DNA of 64,000 nucleotides from Mycobacterium spongiae (lineage in GTDB: Bacteria > Actinomycetota > Actinomycetes > Mycobacteriales > Mycobacteriaceae), in NCBI RefSeq assembly GCF_018278905.1, contig NZ_CP046600.1, positions 1,612,001-1,676,000 of the forward strand, in the 5' to 3' direction. Numbering within the stretch: the stretch's first letter is position 1; every line of letters starts with the position of its first letter. Shown in pieces: positions 16,447-31,086 of this stretch. The notes beneath the pieces are model-generated. The model had not been told where the DNA came from. It did no database searches and saw only the letters and a program-made list of their open reading frames with translations. Both the position numbers and the translations under genes were made by a program.

Positions 16447-17163
16447 GTGAACGAACCCAGCGCAGATGCGGAAGTGAAGGTCGACGCCCGCAGCGAACGG
16501 TGGCGCGAACACCGCAAGAAGGTGCGCAGCGAAATCGTCGATGCCGCTTTCCGCGCGATCGACCGCCTCGGCCCGGAAGTGAGTGTGCGCGAAATCGCCG
16601 AGGAGGCCGGCACCGCCAAGCCGAAGATCTACCGGCACTTCACCGACAAGTCGGATCTGTTCCAGGCGATTGGGGAGCGGCTGCGCGACATGCTGTGGGC
16701 GGCGATCTTCCCGTCGATCAACTTGGCTACCGACTCGGCCAGCGAGGTTATCCAGCGCAGCGTCGAGGAGTACGTCAGCCTCGTTGACCGGCACCCCAAC
16801 GTGCTGCGATTTTTCATCCAGGGCGGCTCCGCAAAGCAGTCGGAGGCCACGGTGCGGACCTTCAACGAAGGCCGCGAGATCACGGTGACGATGGCCGAGA
16901 TGTTCAACAACGAGCTGCGCGAGATGGACCTGAATCGCGACGCGTTCGAACTCGCCGGCTTCGCCGCTTTTGGCTCGGCTGCCTCAGCCACGGAATGGTG
17001 GTTGGGCCCCGAACCGGACAGCCCGCGACGCATGTCGCACGAGCAGTTCGTTGCGCAGCTGACCACCATCATGATGGGGCTCATAGTCGGCACCGCGGAG
17101 TCGCTCGGCATCACGGTGGACCCCCACCAACCGATTCACGACGCCGTACCGACTCCACGATGA
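16447..17163 (+). CDS. TetR-family regulator (Rv3050c-like)
   Basis: 238 residues from GTG 16447 (GGGGAGAG lies just upstream). The HTH is at about residues 25-70 (VRSEIVDAAFRAIDRLGPEVSVREIAEEAGTAKPKIYRHFTDKSDLF). The C-terminal domain has an RHPNVLRFFIQGGSAKQSEA helix and an ASATEWWLGPEPDSPRRMSHEQF segment. It is 95 bp downstream of nrdE and 145 bp upstream of a Baeyer-Villiger monooxygenase on the same strand, which is its most likely target. Confidence 0.88.
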   Translation: MNEPSADAEVKVDARSERWREHRKKVRSEIVDAAFRAIDRLGPEVSVREIAEEAGTAKPKIYRHFTDKSDLFQAIGERLRDMLWAAIFPSINLATDSASEVIQRSVEEYVSLVDRHPNVLRFFIQGGSAKQSEATVRTFNEGREITVTMAEMFNNELREMDLNRDAFELAGFAAFGSAASATEWWLGPEPDSPRRMSHEQFVAQLTTIMMGLIVGTAESLGITVDPHQPIHDAVPTPR

Positions 17164-17308
17164 GGCCAGAGCCGGCGGCGTCGACCTAGCACTGGGGATC
17201 GATAGCCCGCTGTGTTCTCCGATACTCTGGGTACCGGGTACTTGCGTTCAGCTTGCGCGAGCTTCATGGGCTCGGGCATACAGGCTCAACAGGAAAGATC
17301 TACGCATC

Positions 17309-19979
<2,671 letters not shown>

Positions 19980-20013
19980 AACCTCTAGAACCGAAACCCT
20001 TGGGCGGCTGCAA

Positions 20014-21603
20014 TCACGAGCCGACACTGAAGACGATCGAGTGCCAGCCGGTAGCCCCGTCGGGCGTCGGGCCCGGGGTCAGCGCAGCGAGCCGCTCTTC
20101 GGCCTGCATGACGCCGGCGCCATCGACGGCGCGACACGTCACTGTGTGCTGGCCGTCGGGGACCTGCTTGGTTAGCCGGAACATCCGCCACGTATTCGGA
20201 TTCACCTCAGCGGACAATTCGGCCGGTTCCCATCCGCCATCGTCGATTCGGACGTCGACCCTGGAAATTCCGCGGCCCGGCGCCCAGGCAGTGCCCGCTA
20301 TCGTGACACGTCCTGCGGACACCCGCTGGAACGACTCCGGCGCGTCGATTCGCGACGCGATCTTGATCGGTGCCAGGCCGGGAGGCTTGCCGTCCCAGCC
20401 GCGCGCGACCCAGTAGGGCTGCACGTCGTAGGTTGCGAGCTCCAGTTCCTTGACCCATTTGGTCGCGCTGACGTAGCCGTACAACCCGGCAACCACCGTG
20501 CGCATGGGGAAACCGTGCGCGGGCAGGAGCGGCTCCCGGTTCATTCCGATGACCAGGAGCGCGTCGTCGCCAGCGTCGCGGATCATCTGCAGCGGAGTGC
20601 CCAGGGTGAATCCGTCAACCGAATGCCCCACCACCTGGGTAGCGCCCGGCTGCACGCCGGCCTTCTCCAGCAGATCCATCAATGGCACACCAAGAAAATT
20701 GGACGTTGACACATAGGGGCCGCCCACGGGATTCGATACGCACGCCATCGTGATTGTCTTCTCGACCAGGGGCATGCGACGGATCTCATCGAACGTGAAT
20801 TCCACTACCTGATCCACCATCCCGGTGATGCGCAGCACGGCGTCGTCGGCCCGAACCCGTGGCACCGCAATGTTGATGTCGACGCGATAGAAGTCGGGGC
20901 TGGGCGTGATGAACGTGGGCGTGCCCAACTCGGGAAACGCCGCGTTCGGCGGAATTCGCGGCGCGGGCTTCGTGGGGACCAGAGCGCCGATCCCGCGACG
21001 CGACTCTTCGACATCGACGCGTCGGAACAATGCGACACCGCCGAGAGCGGCCAGGGCCGCAGCCACGCCAGTCGCCAACGAGCCCAGCAGAAACCGCCGC
21101 CGCTCGACAGGGGGGCTGCCCTGCGAGGCAGTAGCCGCTTCCCCCTCGCTGTGCGGCGATTGGGGTGACGCCCACTGGTGCAACCACCAGAACACTGCCA
21201 TGCCAACCAATACCGACGTGGCGGGCGCGAGCAGGCCAACAATGGGTCCCGACTGCGAAAGCACGGCCGCAACGCCGACCGCGCCAAGTACGCCGACCGC
21301 TGCCAGGCCCGGCCAGCGACGGCGGCGCGACATCAATCCGATCGCCGCCCCGGCCACGGCGAGTACCACGGCCATACCCACCAGGAGGGCTCGTTTGTCG
21401 TTCGTCCCGAACCGCTCGATCGCGAATTCTTTGACCGCGGCGGGTGTGAGGTCGATAGCGGTGTCGGCTACCGCAACGAACGGCGACGAGCTTGGAGTCA
21501 GCAACAGGCCAGCAACGAAATGGCCAGCGCCCAGCGCGGCAGCTACGGCAAGGAGACCGATCGCTGCTGCCTGGTTCTGAAGCCTGCGGGAATGGCTGGG
21601 CAT
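20014..21603 (-). CDS. Membrane-anchored sulfite-oxidase-like molybdopterin protein
   Basis: 529 residues. Four or five N-terminal membrane segments occupy about residues 10-150, and a twin-Arg-like ERRRFLLGSLATGVAAALAALGG segment lies near residue 170. The sulfite-oxidase molybdopterin fold follows: TITMACVSNPVGGPYVSTSNFLGVPL contains the Mo-ligand Cys, then HSVDGFTLGTPL, LPAHGFPMRTVVAGLYGY and WVKELELATYDVQPYW. The C-terminal Mo-cofactor dimerisation domain (RVTIAGTAWAPGRGISRVDVRIDDGGW) ends the protein. It resembles M. tuberculosis Rv0218 in layout. Electron acceptor and substrate are unknown. It replaces the small Rv3047c gene I recall at this point in M. tuberculosis. Confidence 0.85.
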   Translation of the reverse strand: MPSHSRRLQNQAAAIGLLAVAAALGAGHFVAGLLLTPSSSPFVAVADTAIDLTPAAVKEFAIERFGTNDKRALLVGMAVVLAVAGAAIGLMSRRRRWPGLAAVGVLGAVGVAAVLSQSGPIVGLLAPATSVLVGMAVFWWLHQWASPQSPHSEGEAATASQGSPPVERRRFLLGSLATGVAAALAALGGVALFRRVDVEESRRGIGALVPTKPAPRIPPNAAFPELGTPTFITPSPDFYRVDINIAVPRVRADDAVLRITGMVDQVVEFTFDEIRRMPLVEKTITMACVSNPVGGPYVSTSNFLGVPLMDLLEKAGVQPGATQVVGHSVDGFTLGTPLQMIRDAGDDALLVIGMNREPLLPAHGFPMRTVVAGLYGYVSATKWVKELELATYDVQPYWVARGWDGKPPGLAPIKIASRIDAPESFQRVSAGRVTIAGTAWAPGRGISRVDVRIDDGGWEPAELSAEVNPNTWRMFRLTKQVPDGQHTVTCRAVDGAGVMQAEERLAALTPGPTPDGATGWHSIVFSVGS

Positions 21604-21664
21604 AGTTGGTATTCGTTGGCGCTGTCCGTATGGATGGGCGTCAGGCTACGCGCTCTGGCCATGT

Positions 21665-21679
21665 GTTCAGGCCATGAAC
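21665..21679. promoter_or_regulatory. Small inverted repeat in the divergent region before the DUF3349 gene
   Basis: GTTCA (21665-21669), spacer GGCCA, TGAAC (21675-21679), about 62 bp before the molybdopterin-protein start and 72 bp before the DUF3349 start. It does not match the mycobacterial LexA consensus. Possible operator only. Confidence 0.25.
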
Positions 21680-21750
21680 GACCTATGAACAGTGGGGATC
21701 GGATGAAGCCGGGGTGGCGCCGGCCAGGCACCTGGCATGAGACTGGTGGC

Positions 21751-22137
21751 GTGACGAAAGCCTCCCCCTCCCACCACCATCACCACCACTTCCTCCGCTC
21801 GGTGCTGCACTGGCTTCAAGTTGGCTACCCCGAGGGAGTCCCGGGGCCGGACCGGGTGGCGCTGCTGTCGCTCCTGCGCGGCACCCCATTGACCGAGGAG
21901 CAGGTCCGGGAGGTGGTATGCCACCTCACCGAGAATGGATCGCCGGCCCTCGCCGACGGCGTGATCAACCGCGACGAGATCGCCGAGTTCATCGCCGACG
22001 TGACCCACCACGACGCCGGACCGGAGAACATCCAACGGGTAGCGGCAACCCTGGCCGCCGCGGGATGGCCGCTGGCCGGTGTCGAGATCAACGATGCTGA
22101 ACCCGGTGGTGATAGGCCTGCGGCCTCAGAGGAGTGA
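21751..22137 (+). CDS. DUF3349 family protein (Rv3046c-like)
   Basis: 128 residues from GTG 21751. After a short N-terminus with six consecutive His residues, the conserved body reads [43 protein letters not shown], then [42 protein letters not shown]. That is the small helical DUF3349 fold found in actinobacteria; function is unknown. Its stop overlaps the end of the convergent adhC gene by 12 bp. Confidence 0.85.
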   Translation: MTKASPSHHHHHHFLRSVLHWLQVGYPEGVPGPDRVALLSLLRGTPLTEEQVREVVCHLTENGSPALADGVINRDEIAEFIADVTHHDAGPENIQRVAATLAAAGWPLAGVEINDAEPGGDRPAASEE

Positions 22138-23166
22138 GGTGTCGATGACGAAGCGGTAGCGCACGTCACTGGCGAGTACGCGCTCGTAGGCTTCGTTGAT
22201 GTAATCCGGTTCGATGAGCTCGATTTCGGGCTGCACGCCGTGTTCCGCGCAGAAATCCAGCATCTCTTGCGTCTCGGCGATGCCGCCGATATTGGACCCC
22301 GAAAGACTGCGGCGCATCAGCGCCAGCGCGAACGCCGGCACCTCCATTGGGTGCTCCGGTATCCCCAGTTCGACCATCGTTCCGTCGACGTCCAGCAGGT
22401 TCAGGTACTTGCCCAGGTCCAGGTTCGCCGACACGGTGTTGAGGATCAGGTCGAAGCTGCCCCGCAGCTTGCGGAAGGTGTCGGGATCGGCGGTGGCGTA
22501 GTAATTGCTGGCGCCCAAGCGCAGGCCGTCCTCCATCTTCTTGAGCGACTGCGACAGCACCGTCACCTCCGCACCCATCGCCGCGCCGAGCTTGACGCCC
22601 ATGTGCCCGAGCCCGCCGAGGCCGATCACGGCGATCCGCTTGGCGGGCCCGGCATTCCAGTGCCGCAGCGGCGAGTAGAGGGTGATTCCGGCGCAGAGCA
22701 GCGGGGCCGCCGCATCCAGCGGCAGCGAGTCGGGGATGCGCATGACGTAGTTCTCGTCGACGACGATCGCTTTGCTGTAGCCCCCCTGCGTCGGCTGGCC
22801 GTCTTTGCCGATCGAGTTGTAGGTGAAGTTGGCGCCCGGTTTGCAGTACTGCTCGATCCCGCGCGCACAGCTGCTGCAATCCCGGCAGGAATCGACGAAA
22901 CAGCCCACGCCGACGCGGTCGCCTTCTTTGTACTTGGTCACCGCCGAGCCCACTGCGGTCACCACGCCTGCGATTTCGTGGCCGGGGACCACGGGGTAAT
23001 TCGGTTGCCCCCACTCAGCTTTGACGGTGTGGATGTCCGAGTGACAGATTCCGGCGAACTTAATGTCGATCGACACGTCGCCCGGGCCCGGCTCGCGGCG
23101 GGTGATCGTGGTCTTGGTCAGCGGTTCGTTCGCCGAAGTGGCGGCGTATGCGGCAACAGTGCTCAT
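22126..23166 (-). CDS. adhC: Zinc-dependent NADP-type alcohol dehydrogenase (Rv3045-like)
   Basis: 346 residues. Catalytic zinc ligands lie in [14 protein letters not shown] and GHEIAGVV; structural zinc cysteines lie in [20 protein letters not shown]. The cofactor motif is [25 protein letters not shown]. This is the cinnamyl/YahK-type subgroup that reduces aldehydes with NADPH. Rv3045 is the closest remembered homologue. It is 72 bp downstream of fecB on the same strand. Confidence 0.93.
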   Translation of the reverse strand: MSTVAAYAATSANEPLTKTTITRREPGPGDVSIDIKFAGICHSDIHTVKAEWGQPNYPVVPGHEIAGVVTAVGSAVTKYKEGDRVGVGCFVDSCRDCSSCARGIEQYCKPGANFTYNSIGKDGQPTQGGYSKAIVVDENYVMRIPDSLPLDAAAPLLCAGITLYSPLRHWNAGPAKRIAVIGLGGLGHMGVKLGAAMGAEVTVLSQSLKKMEDGLRLGASNYYATADPDTFRKLRGSFDLILNTVSANLDLGKYLNLLDVDGTMVELGIPEHPMEVPAFALALMRRSLSGSNIGGIAETQEMLDFCAEHGVQPEIELIEPDYINEAYERVLASDVRYRFVIDTSLL

Positions 23167-23238
23167 AGCAACCTTCTTCGTTTGTTTGGGTAACTTTTTA
23201 GCTGTGGCTTCTGCCGTAAGCCTAGCGCCACGTTCGAA

Positions 23239-24363
23239 CTAGTTGATCGGGGCGTTCACCCAGCGCAGATCATCGACGATGCCCCGGGCCGCGACTAGGC
23301 CCTCGCCAGTCTGCCAGATCTCGTCGTTGACGACGAAGACTCGGTTGTCGCGATTGGCCGACAGCTCCCGCCACGGAGCGCTGTCCAAGACGACGGCCGC
23401 GCGCTTGGCAGCCGCCGCAGACGCGCACGAGACGTAGACGATGTCGGCGTCAGCCGCGGAAAAGTCCGGGTTCTGGGCGAGGTCGGAGTCGGTGGTGCCG
23501 AACTCGATGTACGCCTTGTCGGTGAACCGCTGCGCCGCCGGCCGGTCCACCCCGACCGCCTTGAGCACGCTGGCAGGGAAGTTCTTGGCCCCGTATATCC
23601 GCATGGTGTCGGTAGTCAGCTGCACGACCGACGCCTGGAAGTGGGTTGCGTCGTGCCTCGTCCCGACATCTCGGGCGCGCTGGACAAATCCCGCGATCAG
23701 GTCCTCGGCGGCGGCGCTGCGGGCTGTCGCGGCGCCGACGCTACGCAGATTGTCCTCCCAGGCTGCCCCCGGCGCCCCGGTGAACACCGTCGGAGCGATG
23801 GCCGCCAGCTGCGAATACAACGTCGGCGTCAACGCCGCTGAACCCAGGATCAGATCCGGGTGGGCCGCGGCGATGGCCTCGAGGTCAGGAGAACTGCGGG
23901 TGCCCGCACCGGGCACGTCGTGTACCGCCTCGCCGAGGTAAGCAGGCTGACTCGAGGAATCGTCCGGCAAGGCCGCGGCGACGACACGGGATTGCAGGCC
24001 CAGTGCGCACAGCCCATCGAGCTGATCCCCGGAGAGCGCCACGATGCGCTGCGGGTCGGCCGGTACCTCGGCCACATCGGGATCGACTCCCGCCGCGTTG
24101 TGCACCGGCCGGGTTGGCGGCCCCGGATCGTCGACCGCGGGCTCGGGCGCGCATGACCTATCCGGTTTTCGATCGTTGCCCAGCACCCCGGCGCCGGCGA
24201 TCTGGGTGGTGGAGGTGATCACCGACAGGGTCGGTGATGCCGCCGTACCTGGACGTGACCCGCACCCGCTGCATGTGACTAGCAGCGCCACCTGCGCGGT
24301 CGCCAGCATGGCGGTCGCGGCTTGCGGGGTAGGCGAAACCGGTCGCTTCCCGCCGAAGAGCAC
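23239..24363 (-). CDS. fecB: Periplasmic iron-siderophore binding lipoprotein
   Basis: 374 residues from the chosen GTG 24363; the upstream frame to 24444 is open and other starts are possible. A signal segment ends in LLVTCSGCG (lipobox LVTC or SGC, Cys lipidated). The class III substrate-binding fold follows: RIVALSGDQLDGLCALGLQSRVVAAAL, DLEAIAAAHPDLILGSAAL and AADADIVYVSCAS. FecB takes part in carboxymycobactin/iron handling. It is divergent from ctaD across about 185 bp. Confidence 0.88.
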   Translation of the reverse strand: MLFGGKRPVSPTPQAATAMLATAQVALLVTCSGCGSRPGTAASPTLSVITSTTQIAGAGVLGNDRKPDRSCAPEPAVDDPGPPTRPVHNAAGVDPDVAEVPADPQRIVALSGDQLDGLCALGLQSRVVAAALPDDSSSQPAYLGEAVHDVPGAGTRSSPDLEAIAAAHPDLILGSAALTPTLYSQLAAIAPTVFTGAPGAAWEDNLRSVGAATARSAAAEDLIAGFVQRARDVGTRHDATHFQASVVQLTTDTMRIYGAKNFPASVLKAVGVDRPAAQRFTDKAYIEFGTTDSDLAQNPDFSAADADIVYVSCASAAAAKRAAVVLDSAPWRELSANRDNRVFVVNDEIWQTGEGLVAARGIVDDLRWVNAPIN

Positions 24364-24548
24364 GCGTTCGACGGTAACACTGACCAGTTCGGACTCGTCT
24401 TCACACGTTGGCTCGCGGCCACCGATGAGCTTGCCCGCGACCAATTACGACAGTTTGTAGGACCAGACCTACCGCCGGCCCGCTGGCGGGCTAAGATTCG
24501 TGTCAGTAGTGCTAGGGCCCCTATCCGGTTGGATGTTTGGAGGAGCTG

Positions 24549-27537
<2,989 letters not shown>

Positions 27538-27595
27538 GGCGCGCGACGGGTGACCCGGCAGCCGTCACAGCCTGGCGGTACGGCACGATGGGCGG

Positions 27596-28438
27596 GTGCC
27601 CGAAACTGGAAGCGACGCGGCCGATCCCGATTTGCTGATCGATTTCCGGACCGTTTCGCTGCGCCGCAATGGGCGCACCCTGGTTGGGCCGCTGGACTGG
27701 GCGGTCGAGCTCGACGAACGGTGGGTCATCATCGGCCCCAACGGTGCCGGTAAGACGTCGCTGTTGCGCATTGCCGCGGCGGCCGAGCATCCGTCGGCGG
27801 GCATCGCCTATGTACTTGGTGAACGGCTCGGTCGAGTCGACGTTTCGGAGCTGCGCGCCCGGATCGGGCTGAGTTCCTCGGCGCTGGCGCAGCGGGTGCC
27901 CGACGACGAACTCGTCGGCGACCTGGTCGTCTCGGCCGGCTACGCGGTGCTGGGACGGTGGCGGGAGCGCTACGAGGAGGTCGACTACCGCCGCGCGACC
28001 GACATGCTGGAGAGCTTGGGTGCTGAGCATCTCCTCGACCGTTCCTACGGCACGCTGTCAGAAGGCGAGCGCAAGCGGGTCTTGATCGCTCGCGCTCTGA
28101 TGACCGATCCGGAACTGCTGTTGCTCGATGAACCGGCCGCCGGCCTGGACCTGGGCGGCCGCGAGGAGCTGGTAGCCCGGCTGGCCGACCTCGCCGCCGA
28201 CCCGGACGCGCCCGCGCTGGTGCTGGTCACCCACCACGTGGAGGAGATTCCGCCGGGCTTTAGCCACGCCATGTTGATGTCCGAGGCCCAGGTGGTCGCG
28301 TCGGGTTTGTTGCCCGACGTGCTTAACGGCGAGAATTTGTCCGCCGCCTTCGGGCAGCGGATCGCGGTGGACGTCGTTGATGGGAGATACTTCGCCCGTC
28401 GGATTCGCACTCGCGCGGCCCACCGGAGGCAGCCATGA
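27596..28438 (+). CDS. ABC-type transporter ATP-binding protein (Rv3041c-like)
   Basis: 280 residues from GTG 27596. Walker A GPNGAGKTSLLRIAAAA near residue 50, signature LSEGERKRVLIARALM near 160, Walker B LLLLDEPAAGLDLGG, and a switch His in LVTHHVEEIPPGFSHAMLM. No permease gene adjoins it, so it may act as a soluble ABC protein of the YbiT/ModF type or serve a distant permease. It overlaps the Nudix gene by 4 bp (ATGA). Confidence 0.92.
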   Translation: MPETGSDAADPDLLIDFRTVSLRRNGRTLVGPLDWAVELDERWVIIGPNGAGKTSLLRIAAAAEHPSAGIAYVLGERLGRVDVSELRARIGLSSSALAQRVPDDELVGDLVVSAGYAVLGRWRERYEEVDYRRATDMLESLGAEHLLDRSYGTLSEGERKRVLIARALMTDPELLLLDEPAAGLDLGGREELVARLADLAADPDAPALVLVTHHVEEIPPGFSHAMLMSEAQVVASGLLPDVLNGENLSAAFGQRIAVDVVDGRYFARRIRTRAAHRRQP

Positions 28439-29310
28439 ATTCACCCCGTGAGCCGTCAAAGCCCCCTGCAAAGCCCCCCCTGACCCCGAGACCGGCGGCG
28501 ACGGTCATGTTGATCCGCGACTCGGCAGACACGGCGCCCGGCCTGTCTGTGTTCCTGATGCGAAGACACTCGGCGATGGATTTCGCGGCCGGGGTAATGG
28601 TGTTTCCCGGTGGCGGCGTGGACGACCGCGACCGCAACGCCGACTTGGGCGGGTTGCGGGCCTGGGCCGGCCCACCGCCACGGTGGTGGGCGCAGCGGTT
28701 CGGCATCGAAACCGACCTGGCGGAGGCGCTGGTTTGCGCGGCGGCCCGCGAAACGTTCGAGGAATCGGGGGTGCTGTTCGCCGGGCCGGTTGACGATCCA
28801 GACGGCATCGTTGGCGATGCCTCGGTATATGGCGACGCCCGGCTAGCGTTAGCCGACCGTTCGTTGTCGTTCGCGGATTTCCTGCGACGGGAAAACCTGG
28901 TGCTGAGATCTGATCTGCTGCGGCCATGGGCTAACTGGGTCACCCCCGAGGCCGAGCTCACCCGCCGTTACGACACCTATTTCTTCGTGGGAGCGCTCCC
29001 GGAGGGACAGCGTGCCGACGGTGAGAACACCGAGTCCGATCGTGCGGACTGGGCGTTGCCGCAGGACGCGATTGACGACTTCGCGGCCGGCCGCAGTTTT
29101 CTGTTGCCGCCGACGTGGACGCAGCTGGATGCGCTGGCCGGTCATAGCGTCGCCGATGTGCTGGCCGTGGAGCGCCAGATCGTTCCGGTGCAGCCGCATC
29201 TAGCGCAAAAGGGTGACAACTGGGAGATCGAATTCTTCGATTCCGACCGCTACAACCAGGCCCGACTCTCCGGCGGATCCACCGGATGGCCAGGACAAGG
29301 GCCTCTGTGA
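28435..29310 (+). CDS. Nudix hydrolase (Rv3040c-like)
   Basis: 291 residues. The Nudix domain begins near residue 22 ([24 protein letters not shown]). A split Nudix box is visible as [12 protein letters not shown] with [15 protein letters not shown] (the RExxEExG core) after a long insertion. This matches the NUDT19/RNR-associated branch that acts on CoA or nucleotide diphosphates. It overlaps the ABC gene upstream and the enoyl-CoA hydratase downstream (GTGA), so the three are co-translated. Confidence 0.9.
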   Translation: MNSPREPSKPPAKPPLTPRPAATVMLIRDSADTAPGLSVFLMRRHSAMDFAAGVMVFPGGGVDDRDRNADLGGLRAWAGPPPRWWAQRFGIETDLAEALVCAAARETFEESGVLFAGPVDDPDGIVGDASVYGDARLALADRSLSFADFLRRENLVLRSDLLRPWANWVTPEAELTRRYDTYFFVGALPEGQRADGENTESDRADWALPQDAIDDFAAGRSFLLPPTWTQLDALAGHSVADVLAVERQIVPVQPHLAQKGDNWEIEFFDSDRYNQARLSGGSTGWPGQGPL

Positions 29311-30083
29311 GCGAGTTCGTCAGCGTCGTGGTCAGCGACGGCTCCCAGGATGCCGGTCTCGCGATGCTGCTCCTCTCGCGACCGCCGACCAACGCGATGA
29401 CTCGTCAGGTCTACCGCGAGATCGCCGCGGCGGCCACCGAGCTGGGCCACCGTGACGACGTCGCCGCGGTAATTCTGTTCGGTGGCCGCGAGATCTTCTC
29501 CGCGGGCGACGACATGCCCGAGTTGCGGACACTGACCGCGCCCGAGGCGGACACCGCGGACCGGGCTCGACGCGAGGCCCTCGATGCCGTCGCGGCGATC
29601 CCGAAGCCGACCGTGGCTGCGATCACCGGATACGCGCTGGGCGCCGGCCTCACGCTGGCCATGGCCGCGGACTGGCGCGTCGGCGGCGACAACGTGAAGT
29701 TCGGCGCGACGGAGATCCTGGCCGGCCTGATCCCGGGCGGGGACGGCATGGCGCGGCTCACCCGTGTCGTAGGCGCGGGCAGAGCCAAGGAGCTGGTGTT
29801 CAGCGGGCGCTTCTTCGACGCCGAAGAGGCCCTCCAGCTGGGGCTGATCGAGGAGATGGTGGCGCCCGACCAGGTGTACGACGCCGCCGCCGCGTGGGCG
29901 CGGCGCTTCCTCGATGGCCCGCCGGGTGCGCTTGCCGCGGCCAAGGCCGCAATCAATGATGTCTGCGACCTGGGACCGGCTGAGCGCCACGCCGCGCAAC
30001 GCCGTCGCTATCGCGAGGTGTTCACCGCTGGTCACGCAGCTGCCGATAGAGCTGCTGCCAGCGGTGGGCTGGGCGACGGTTAG
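29307..30083 (+). CDS. echA17: Enoyl-CoA hydratase/isomerase family protein (Rv3039c-like)
   Basis: 258 residues from GTG 29307, overlapping the Nudix stop. Crotonase fold: [33 protein letters not shown] (oxyanion-hole region), [30 protein letters not shown] and ETEI-like [23 protein letters not shown]. The Glu pair of classic hydratases is only partly kept, so hydratase or isomerase activity cannot be chosen from sequence. It probably acts in fatty-acid turnover. Confidence 0.88.
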   Translation: MSEFVSVVVSDGSQDAGLAMLLLSRPPTNAMTRQVYREIAAAATELGHRDDVAAVILFGGREIFSAGDDMPELRTLTAPEADTADRARREALDAVAAIPKPTVAAITGYALGAGLTLAMAADWRVGGDNVKFGATEILAGLIPGGDGMARLTRVVGAGRAKELVFSGRFFDAEEALQLGLIEEMVAPDQVYDAAAAWARRFLDGPPGALAAAKAAINDVCDLGPAERHAAQRRRYREVFTAGHAAADRAAASGGLGDG

Positions 30084-30093
30084 GCTGCCCTTC

Positions 30094-31086
30094 ATGACGA
30101 GGAGTACGAACATCCCCGCGGACTCAGCGGCACCGGCTTCGACGCACCATCCAACCGCGGAGCAAGTCGAAGCGGCCCGCCACGACAGCAAGCTCGCCCA
30201 AGTGCTCTACCACGACTGGGAGGCCGAGAGCTACGACGACAAGTGGTCGATCTCGTACGATCAGCGCTGCGTTGACTACGCCCGAGGCCGGTTCGATGCC
30301 ATCGTGCCCGCCAACGTTATCCGCGAGCTGCCCTACGACCGGGCTCTGGAACTAGGCTGCGGAACCGGGTTCTTCCTGCTCAACCTGATCCAGGCCGGAG
30401 TCGCCCGGCGCGGGTCGGTCACCGATCTATCACCCGGCATGGTCAAGGTCGCCAGCCGCAACGGGACGTCGTTGGGGCTCGACATCGACGGGCGCGTCGC
30501 CGATGCCGAGGGCATCCCCTACGACGACAACACCTTCGACCTCGTGGTCGGACACGCCGTCTTGCACCACATTCCCGACGTCGAGCAGTCGCTGCGCGAG
30601 GTACTGCGGGTCCTGCGCCCCGGGGGCCGGTTTGTGTTCGCCGGTGAGCCGACCACCGTCGGCGACGGCTACGCTCGCACCCTGTCCACCCTGACCTGGC
30701 GTGTGGTCACCAACGTCACCAAGCTGCCCGGCTTGCGTGGCTGGCGCCGGCCCCAGGGCGAGCTGGATGAATCCTCGCGGCTAGCGGCGCTCGAGGCCCT
30801 GGTCGATCTGCACACCTTCACACCACAGGATCTCGAGCGGATGGCCACCGACGCCGGGGCCAGCGAAGTCCAGACCGCCAGCGAGGAGTTCACCGCAGCG
30901 ATGCTGGGCTGGCCGATGCGCACATTGGAGTGCGCGGTGCCGACCGAACGGCTGGGCTGGACCTGGGCAAAGTTCGCGTTTACCAGCTGGAAGACACTCG
31001 GCTGGGGCGACGCCAACGTATGGCGTCACGTGGTGCCGAAGAGCTGGTTCTACAATGTCATGATCACGGGGGTCAAGCCGTCCTGA
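30094..31086 (+). CDS. SAM-dependent methyltransferase (Rv3038c-like)
   Basis: 330 residues from ATG 30094. SAM-binding motif I is LELGCGTGFFLLNLIQAG (about residue 87); DLSPGMVKVASRNG, DAEGIPYDDNTFDLVVGHAVLHHIPDVEQSLREVLRVLRPGGRFVFAGEP are motifs II-IV. The N-terminus, VLYHDWEAESYDDKWSISYDQRC, is typical of a lipid- or natural-product-methylating subgroup. The substrate is unknown. It starts 10 bp after echA17. Confidence 0.88.
   Translation: MTRSTNIPADSAAPASTHHPTAEQVEAARHDSKLAQVLYHDWEAESYDDKWSISYDQRCVDYARGRFDAIVPANVIRELPYDRALELGCGTGFFLLNLIQAGVARRGSVTDLSPGMVKVASRNGTSLGLDIDGRVADAEGIPYDDNTFDLVVGHAVLHHIPDVEQSLREVLRVLRPGGRFVFAGEPTTVGDGYARTLSTLTWRVVTNVTKLPGLRGWRRPQGELDESSRLAALEALVDLHTFTPQDLERMATDAGASEVQTASEEFTAAMLGWPMRTLECAVPTERLGWTWAKFAFTSWKTLGWGDANVWRHVVPKSWFYNVMITGVKPS

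Noticed and set aside
21665..21679. LexA (SOS) box
   Set aside because: The dyad GTTCA/TGAAC does not match the mycobacterial SOS consensus, which uses TCGAAC with a 4-bp spacer.
23239..24444. fecB start at 24444
   Set aside because: The extra 27 N-terminal residues are polar and come before the signal segment; GTG 24363 gives a normal lipoprotein signal.
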